NCBI GenBank assembly: GCA_026419785.1 | Contig: JAODTK010001288.1 | Span: 1-64,000 of the forward strand | Origin: Sclerodactyla briareus | Lineage: Eukaryota; Echinodermata; Holothuroidea; Dendrochirotida; Sclerodactylidae | Direction of reading: 5' to 3' | DNA length: 64,000 nucleotides | Shown: positions 58,105 through 64,000 of the stretch, in pieces | How the letters are laid out: every line of letters begins with the position of its first letter | How positions within the stretch are numbered: position 1 is the first letter of the stretch | The notes under the pieces: model-generated | Seen by the model: the letters and a program-made list of their open reading frames with translations, nothing else | Database searches by the model: none | What the model was told of the DNA's origin: nothing | Made by a program: the position numbers and the translations under genes

Positions 58105-61100
58105 TGTGCCAATGTAGCGCTCTACATAAAGAATATCTCGAAGCGCTTACAAGACAAATCCCGAAAAAAAATAGAACACAGCGCCCCACGTATAATACAT
58201 AACAAGCAAGAGTATTCAGCAACTGAACTATTCGCGAACAGGTATGTTTTCGATCAGATTGGAGTGTTGATGAAAATGCCCATAAAACCGGAGCGGACTG
58301 TGATAGCGGTTCCACAAAGCAGTGCACACACCTGGAAAGCCCTCTCCCCGTAGAACTTCTTATTACAAGTTGTTGGTCAATCGTAGTGCATTCGAGCAAT
58401 CGGAGCGCGCGCCCCGTCGTACGGATAGTTGGGTGAACCCGGGGCCATTTTCTGGAAATTTCGGAGGTAGAGCAAAAATTGTTAAACTTGATGCGTTGTT
58501 GAATAGGCAGCCAATGTAGATCATACAGAATTAGGGTAATATGGTATATGTTTTTCAGTAACCAGACGAGCAGTCGGATGTTTTTTTTTTTTTATCAGTT
58601 TCTGGATTTGACAGTGGTTGGCCGGGGAGACCGATGAGACGAGGCGGGGTGTAATCAATCCCAACCGTCTCCGGGGACTGTGGATTCACGTACAATCCGA
58701 AAGGACGATCAATTGAATTCACGACCCACGTTCTCGGAACCTACAGGAGCGGAAGTTCAAGTTCAAACGCGACTGCGTTACCGGCCGAGACTTAATGCAG
58801 ATACACAGTAACCCCAGAAATGTCGATATAATTTAAAAAAAATATCAAATATCCCCCCTGATATTGTGCGGACTTGTGTGACAAAATATACAATCAAAAG
58901 TACAGTACGGCCAAACACAAAGGCCTAACACAGATTTCTAATCAGATTGTTAAATTTGCTGTGAGAAGGCCCCCAAATGCTAAAAAGTCCGCGCTGCGCG
59001 CGCTGTATTTTATCTCTTCCGTACAATAGGCCCATGCACAATAACTTCGCAGATTTTGGCAAATATACTCCTTCTCCATATGCCAGTTACAAGTGCGATG
59101 AACATATTGGGATCGAAGCAACCGAGGAGAAATTGGTTTGGGATACGATTCATGTTTCCCCACCCCCTTACCAAGGTGGAATCCAACTGCTTTTCCCTAA
59201 CATGCACATAACCATAGCTGAGTGTAGTCTACTTTAATCCTATTGTTTATAACAGACTGGGTTGCCGACCTACCGTGCTGCTCTTTGATAAGGGATGAAT
59301 GCAACGAAAGTCAACAGGAGGCGCCTCGTGTGCATCAGTATGGAGGTTTACGTGATCGAGCGTGGCACTATATAGGAGCGGGAAACAATTTGACGCACAC
59401 ACGAAAAATGGGACCGAAAGTGTTACGAAAAAAAACATGAAAAGTGACAAAATTTACTGCTCAGACTGGGGCTCGAGTTGTTTTAATCAAAGGCCCCCAA
59501 AAATGCACACCTTTTCCACGACAGCAATTTAGTCAAAGATAGGATTTCCTGATGCACTACGCGACAGCTGATGCGTGGCGACTCCGCTCGATGGCAATGG
59601 CGCATGTGCCCACTCCAATATTTCACATAGATCGCCGCCCCTACAATCTCCCACTTGTATCGGTAGAATCTATTTCCGTTTTGCATTGGGTCCTAGATGG
59701 AATCCTTGCAAGTGAATACTGACATTACTGGTAACGTTATATAGCAGACACACGTTATCAAATTTATTTAGTATCGGATGCACGCACCATATCTCTCTTT
59801 TTAGTGTCCCTGTATATAGTACTCAATAAATGTGACGCTGATTTCTCGATATTGTTTCTGTTATGTAATTTATAATGGTTCCGTCCAATCTCTTGGGCCT
59901 CGTGTGTCGCATCTGATTTCATATCACGAATACGAGCATGTCATCGACATTGAAAACCGCCAGCTTCAACAAATGAGATTGGAACTCGGCCACAGGAGCA
60001 ACATTCTTGGTGTGCCGATCAAATTGTTGTCATACCCGTCGTGCCAAATGAGCATGTACGCGACTCCATGAAACATTAACAATATTTGAGAGGATGAACA
60101 TTCTCGTCAGGCAAATATGAATAGACTCGTACGTCAGTTCGGTAGATTATTCGAAATGGTTTCTCTTACTTTGACGGTGTGGAGTTTAGAGGGAGCTCAG
60201 TTTAGAGGGAGCTAGGGAGACAGAAATAGCATCCAAAAGGCACCCCAAATCTCTGAAAAAAAAAAAAGATTCGGGAGAATTGGATACCGACTGAGTGCAT
60301 CGAATGTGTTAGGCCTAAGTGGTTCTCTATGAGTTGGGTGACATTGCAAGTCGAACGCTGACCTCGGTCATGGGCCCTCAGTTGGCAATGCCCATCCACG
60401 ATAAACAGAGTCGGGATGGGGGGGGGTTCGGCTAGGATTCCAGGATTGCGGATTGTGGGGGGTTTTTGTTTTTGCGGTATATGATGTGAAATCATAACTC
60501 TGCGAAGTAGCTTTGAATTTTAAAAAGAACTCAACTGTGTATTGATGTAAGATGGCCCATACGATCTGGTAGCAACTAATGAGCATGGGTGTGTTAAAAT
60601 TGCTCCATTTAGGAAGACGTTCCATACTCAGTGTTCGTTGATTTTTCTCTATCTCTGCAACCGACCGCAGTCCATTTTAGGGCAAAGTCCAGGCAAATTA
60701 ATACTCTTTTTGGTATTTTAATGTTAAAGAAATTAAAAAAATCAAATATCACTTGTCCAGGTTGAGAGATGGTTGATTTCGGAAGATATGGCTCCTCAAA
60801 TTTCATATAATTTGGTGATTTGGCAAAATGGCAACCTTTTTATGATGTCATATCTACCAATTATGACGGAAAAATAAGACATATTTTCTTCTTTCTTTAA
60901 AATTGATAATTGACGTCATCAAATGTTGCTAATTTGCAAAATTGCCAACTTAGCAGTGATAAATTAATAATCTTCAAAAAATTAGTAAACTTTATTACCG
61001 AACATGCTATGAACGTTAAGCCCATTTATGTTCGTTACTCGCAAGAATCCACCCATTTATGGGGTCTCGCCGAATAACGGGACATCCGCATCTGTGGAAT

Positions 61101-61299
61101 TCTAGCCACAGAAAAGCCCGGAGTCGCTTTCCAAGCCGAGTGGGTCACCGAGCCATAATATTCGCCCAACGAACGAGAGGTCACGTTATCAGTTGCCAGG
61201 GAGAAGTTCGAACCACATGCAGGGACTCAACGGATTGCCGACGCCGTCTCTGCCAAGCAGAACCAAGCGAAAGCTTGGCGTCGGTTTATCGGTCGGCAT
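49228..61299 (-). CDS. Ras-like small GTPase of the RERG/RASL type, four exons
   Basis: This family binds and hydrolyses GTP and is usually implicated in growth control. Reading the minus strand, exon 1 gives the start Met and the P-loop (61299-61231), and exon 2 the switch I region (54760-54704, exactly 57 bp). Exon 3 gives DTAGQ (50383-50305), and exon 4 the G4 region and C-terminus (49623-49228). Exon 1-2 and 3-4 phases agree. The Asp-Pro-Asn/Thr-Leu region after the effector helix and the lack of a C-terminal CAAX box point to RERG/RASL and not to classical Ras. The G4 motif reads NKRE, where most members have NKxD. A few one-base indels must be bridged, notably inside the P-loop codon for Lys. 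Subfamily placement would need an alignment. Confidence 0.8.
49624..50304. other. Intron between GTPase exons 3 and 4
   Basis: No repeat array or additional exon was recognised. Confidence 0.4.
50305..50383 (-). CDS. Ras-like GTPase exon 3: DTAGQ (G3) region
   Basis: The acceptor TCTATCTTCCAG and the donor GTAATA bound the exon. It encodes NCCLREEDVPVRVNPTKVEM, then YDTAGQ. The DTAGQ box is the G3 motif whose Gln is needed for GTP hydrolysis. The first codons are one base out of phase with exon 2; one more A in the opening A run would repair it. Confidence 0.85.
50766..51450 (-). repeat. 229-bp unit tandemly triplicated inside the GTPase intron, open-frame-like on minus strand
   Basis: The phrase CGTCTGACACTTCTGTAGCT starts at 50775, 51005 and 51234, so spacings are 230 and 229. 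Identity between copies is high. On the minus strand the third copy is open throughout and reads GMDCQTFLIYVHIN, LSDAKYRQMRLTILDD and LPELKKCCFHIEEATEVSDV. Copies 1 and 2 show the same peptides with indels (YLSDAKYREMRLI). Each copy has a TTCTGCGCATAG|G or TTCTGGCTCATAG|G acceptor-like site. It lies in the intron between GTPase exons 2 and 3, on the same strand. It may be a repeated exon or a satellite with a fortuitous frame; I do not recognise the peptide. Confidence 0.8.
51451..51889. other. Intron sequence, nothing recognised
   Basis: A G run lies at about 51747-51756. There is no other feature. Confidence 0.4.
51890..52212 (-). mobile_element. tRNA-derived SINE with ATT-type tail
   Basis: Read on the minus strand, the 5' end (52211-52150) is tRNA-like. 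It has an A-box GCTCAGTTGGTAAAGC and a B-box GGTTGCGAGTTCGAATCCC (52176-52158). The body contains AACCTGCGCCTGTGATGGC, CTTTTTTACGACGTTGGAAA and GCGCTATATAG. It ends with an ATTATTATTATATTATAAC tail at about 51909-51892. It is a SINE because the head is followed by a long non-tRNA body and a simple-repeat tail. It sits inside the GTPase intron. Confidence 0.75.
52213..53280. other. Intron sequence, no exon supported
   Basis: The 117-codon minus frame at 52596-52949 has no recognisable domain and no convincing flanking splice sites. I leave it uncalled. Confidence 0.35.
53300..53368 (+). mobile_element. Possible second tRNA-like (SINE head) sequence
   Basis: TGGCAGAATGGTATCAGTG resembles a tRNA A-box region. 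CCCGGTTCGGATTCCAGC about 35 bases later resembles a B-box. The anticodon arm is not convincing, so it is not a functional tRNA. No tail was defined. Confidence 0.35.
53369..54703. other. Intron sequence, nothing recognised
   Basis: No exon, array or RNA was recognised up to GTPase exon 2. Confidence 0.4.
54704..54760 (-). CDS. Ras-like GTPase exon 2: effector region
   Basis: The acceptor TTATTCGTTTCAG and the donor GTAAGA flank a 57-bp exon that encodes AIAVRFLCGRYLHEYDPNL. This matches the ALVVRFLTKRFIWEYDPTL segment of RERG. It is intact and free of indels. A 57-bp exon at this place is characteristic for Ras-superfamily genes of this kind. Confidence 0.85.
   Translation of the reverse strand, partial: LLQSGSCAGDTYMSTTRT
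54761..56920. other. Large first intron of the GTPase gene, nothing recognised
   Basis: Short frames at 55194-55536 and 55698-55898 show no motif. No repeat array was found. Confidence 0.4.
56925..57330. repeat. Dispersed repeat copy plus AACGTT-type block
   Basis: 56925-57055 matches the repeat at 39125-39260 block by block. 57180-57325 holds TTTAACGTTATTTGAACCTG and CTATAACGTTTCAAG, then TTGTACCCAGCATAG, reminiscent of 39900-40130. In both places the two blocks lie within 1 kb of each other, so they may be parts of one older element. Confidence 0.45.
58063..58200 (-). mobile_element. 5'-truncated copy of the ATT-tailed SINE
   Basis: A pure (AAT)n run at 58063-58104 is followed by ATGTGCCAATGTAGCGCTCT and CGAAGCGCTTACAAGACAAA. 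The (AAT)n, then AGCGCT, then GCGCTTA arrangement equals that at 51897-51972 in the tRNA-derived SINE. Here the tRNA-like head is absent, as expected for a 5'-truncated retrocopy. Confidence 0.65.
58965..59650. repeat. Dispersed element copy 2 (relative of 8800-10490)
   Basis: It starts with GCGCTGCGCGCGCTG and shows AAGTGCGATGAACATA, CGAGGAGAAATTGGTTTGGG, GGAATCCAACTGCTTTTCCC and TAGTCTACTTTAATCC. It ends with TTCACATAGATCGCCGCCCC. The order equals copy 1, but the 195-bp internal array is missing. Copy 1 therefore either expanded an internal sequence or copy 2 lost it. Confidence 0.6.
59651..60754. other. Stretch without a supported feature
   Basis: This lies within the first GTPase intron. 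Nothing was recognised. Confidence 0.4.
60755..61020 (+). repeat. Dispersed repeat, copy B
   Basis: See 33065-33330. Blocks GGAAGATATGGCTCC, TTCATATAATTTGGTG, TTGACGTCATCAAATG, TTTGCAAAATTGCCAACTTA and ACCGAACATGCTATGAACG are shared in order. Confidence 0.75.
61231..61299 (-). CDS. Ras-like GTPase exon 1: start codon and P-loop
   Basis: Translation starts MPTDKPTPSFRLVLLGRDGV and continues with Gly, then Asn-Pro. The P-loop consensus GxxxxGK[S/T] is matched by GRDGVG followed by a codon with one A missing. Restoring that base would give Lys-Ser, and the lone G left over pairs with CT of exon 2 to make Ala. The donor reads TTGAGT where GTGAGT would be expected, one base off. The short N-terminus before the first beta strand (FRLVLLG) is typical of this family. 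Confidence 0.75.
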
Positions 61300-61934
61300 G
61301 GTACCCAGCTTGGAGCACCGTTGCTCCTTCCTACACCGGATGACAGTTCCACGTGTTCCCGATGAGCCCTTCGGTGGTTCTATGATTCCTACATTCGCTC
61401 TAAGGGAGAACAATAATAGAAATGCTATGGCTCAAATACGTCATAAAAAATTATTTCATGGTTTTTGTGGATTAGGTTTGTGGTTAATGGTAACCCAATA
61501 TACTTGTGTCAGGTAGGATCATTAGGAGAACGGTCGGAAGATAAACTTACTAAAGATCCTGGGCGAGTTTGAGAAAGTTATACCGAGCTTCTGATAGGAA
61601 TAACAATAGGACACGTTTCCATCTTCCTTTGAACCAGCAGAGCTAGGTGAAAAACGAAATTTCAAACGCCACTCTCGAGAATTTGGAGATTCTCCTGTTG
61701 CCTTTTTTTCAGTTCGCCCGTAGATTCTACCTAGTAAATAATTCTTCTGACATATCGCATCTTGCTTTTGACGTGACTCTTGTACTCCGAGAATAGACTG
61801 ATATCCTACTATCGGTCAATCCTGCGTTCCGTGAGAAAATGGCACAATGGCAATATTTCCATCGTTGAAAATCTGGTATTTCGCGAGATTTCGGAAGAAC
61901 TGAACGTCTGAGTCTCCACCCAACAAGATGGAAT
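61300..61934. other. Upstream of the GTPase start codon, nothing certain
   Basis: Any promoter or 5' untranslated exon of the minus-strand GTPase would lie in this direction. No TATA box or other element can be supported by eye. Confidence 0.35.
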
Positions 61935-62440
61935 GTCCCGCCAGCATTTCGGACTGGTGTTGACGGGCACAAGCCTAACGCACCTATATAGAGGTAAAAA
62001 GTTAGAAAACACCGTGCGTCGATATGACTTTAATGTTTGATGAAAAGTTGACACTGTAGATTGAATGTACCCAAATGAGGTTGAACCAACTTCGATGGGG
62101 TTTTGTTCCACACTATTATCTCTAAATATATACACTTGTCAACAATCGTTTATTCTCTCGCAATCAACTCCTCGAGGGGAGCCCAGCAGACGTTTACTTA
62201 GCACACGTGATCTACTTAAATACTAGTTGCAATCGGTACAGGATAGCTGAGCTCGAAGTCGCTCAGTTAAATGTCAGATAGGTGGTCCCGCCAGCAACTC
62301 GGGAGCGGTTTGGATGGCAACGCAGTCTAATCTCCTTGGAGAGTTAGAAGGCACCGTGCGTCGATAAGACTTCATTGAATAGATAACAGCTTTGATGAAC
62401 TCCGATGGGGGTATACCAACTTCGACGGTTTCGCTTACAC
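61935..62440 (-). repeat. Tandem duplication, about 350-bp spacing, coding-like on minus strand
   Basis: The blocks TCCCGCCAGCA, AGTTAGAA, then ACCGTGCGTCGATA and CCAACTTCGAYGG occur at 61935-62115 and again at 62285-62430. On the minus strand both copies share the peptide SYRRTVxSN, and the second copy reads VVSSERLVAGVSETVEVGIP, then PSEFIKAVIYSMKSYRRTV. Both end in a Cys-Trp/Leu-Leu-Ala-Gly-like region in one of the frames. It could be a duplicated exon of an unknown gene or a plain repeat. I did not recognise the protein. Confidence 0.5.
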
Positions 62441-64000
62441 CAGCCACCAATCGTTCAGAACTCACAACAATCGTCATACCCAAAACTTGACTTGAAAATG
62501 AAAAAAAAGGAATAATGTGGGGGGTTGTCCCCTGTGTGTTTGCATTACGACGACGGGGGTGCACACATACTGACAATGTCTGGTATAACAAGACGCATAA
62601 CTGCGCCGAGATCTTGTTGTACACTGTTAATGAGTTTACGCCTTCGTGACCGTATTAAGGCAAAACCCACCATACTATTAGGCCTGATCGCTAATTGCAA
62701 ACGCACACGCAGTCACATCATCGTTCAAGATTAATACCGGCAAACACCTCAGGTCGGCACATAATGTCTCCTGTTTGGGCTATTGACGAACTGCTGATTT
62801 TATAGTATACATTTGTGTGGTGAATTTGTCAATGGCTTATGGTCGTCAACTTATGGTAAAAGGTAGTCTGGGATATGGAAAGTAGCTTGTGCGGGGTTAC
62901 ATATTTCAAACTTTGCTACCCCCCCCCCCTCTGATCATATATGTAACTACAGAACTCTGTAAATCTTCCAAAAAATACCGGTAACTCAGAGGAAGGGGGG
63001 TGGGGGTCTTCACGCATGCTATTGTATATGCGATCAATGCATGCACAGGCACTTCGTTATTTTGACCGAGGCAGATCTAAGGATAGCTTCATAACAGTAA
63101 AAAACAAATGTAAGTCAATTGGCATGGAGTGTGAATCATCACTGAATTGTCGTGACGATTGACCTGTATAGGCGTTTTTTAGTTCGGAGGTAAGAAAAAC
63201 AGCCCCATTTGAATCAGAAGGGGATCTACTTCGGATTGCTGTGGTAAGTGATCAGGAGCATGTGATTTATTCTAGTGCCTTATGTGACGAATACGGGGGT
63301 ACTAGGTCTTAAATGTGATTCAAGACTGATTATGACGTCATCGTATAGGCTATGAAAGCCGAGGGGGGGGGTGCCCCTATGGATGCCCATCCTGCCGGCC
63401 TCTCTCTACCGGTAGAGGGGAAACGTCTCCAATGCATTGTGCACAAGCAGCTGCTAAACCATATCAACTGTTGACTGTACATCATATTCCCTGTGCTTGG
63501 TTTGCTCGCCGCAGAACCGATACCCTGCGATACCCAACGAGTATTACTTGCCTCTTGTAGACGTTCATGCTGGTATTGGTATACATGGAAATGCAAAATC
63601 TTCACAAATATTTCGCTGCGCAATCCTCGAGGATGGAAGTGGGGAGAAGGGGGGGGGGAGTGAACAACACGACTTCAGCAATACCCGTAGGCCATTGCCT
63701 GTATGATCATGGTTCATAATAATATCGCACACAAGATGATCAATAACTCAGTCGGTACTATAGATGACTTCCTGCTGCGATTCCGGATGTGATAGCTGGG
63801 GTCGTTTGCCCGACAAAGAATAGGAAACAGAGGAGTTCGATCAATCAAGACTGATATTCATTTTCCTGCAATCAAATAAAAGTTGCATACAAGCCGGAAT
63901 TAACTGCTGAGAGAACACCGGAACAGACACTAATTTGGTTGGTTGATATGCCACATATCCCACTCGCGATTTACAGGTTACCATGAAGGACTAAAAATAG
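62441..64000. other. Stretch without a supported gene
   Basis: C and G tracts lie near 62919-62929, 62995-63009 and 63363-63371. Frames at 63330-63706 have no recognisable motif. Confidence 0.4.

Overview
The window looks like nuclear DNA of a marine invertebrate, most plausibly a deuterostome such as an echinoderm. The evidence is split genes with long introns, no operon structure, many dispersed and tandem repeat families, a tRNA-derived SINE with an ATT tail, a hAT-type MITE and many short homopolymer tracts. The species assignment is inference from repeat style and is weak. No prokaryotic, organellar or clearly viral genes were seen.

Two protein-coding genes can be identified. On the plus strand, from about 18.9 to 31.1 kb, five exons encode a mitochondrial carrier that aligns along its length with the SLC25A42 family (mitochondrial coenzyme A / ADP carrier). 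Splice phase is continuous at three junctions. On the minus strand, from 61.3 to 49.2 kb, four exons encode a small Ras-like GTPase of the RERG/RASL type (P-loop, switch region, DTAGQ, NKRE). Just upstream of the carrier, at 17.4-18.6 kb, is the 3' part of a further plus-strand gene that I could not identify; two of its exons join in phase.

Both identified genes carry roughly one single-base indel per 50-100 coding bases while their introns and splice sites are intact. This looks more like an uncorrected long-read assembly than two independent pseudogenes, and it explains why no long open frames exist. A 190-bp near-pure T tract and a 130-bp near-pure G tract support that view.

Layout: 0-8.3 kb is mostly non-coding with TG-rich DNA, a short tandem family and C/G tracts. 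At 8.8-10.5 kb there is a dispersed element with an internal array of about 195-bp units; a second copy lies at 59 kb. At 13.7-14.3 kb is a 623-bp inverted-repeat element. The unidentified gene occupies 17.4-18.6 kb and the carrier gene 18.9-31.1 kb, whose introns hold a 147-bp array, a hAT MITE with perfect 8-bp target duplication, and a 300-bp satellite rich in AGGTCA motifs. From 31 to 49 kb there are no recognised genes, but there is a 425-bp array (35.6-36.8 kb), a possible piggyBac remnant (37.2 kb) and an 18-bp-type array (46.1 kb). The GTPase gene (49.2-61.3 kb) contains a 229-bp triplication and a tRNA-SINE. The last 2.7 kb holds an unexplained 350-bp tandem duplication.
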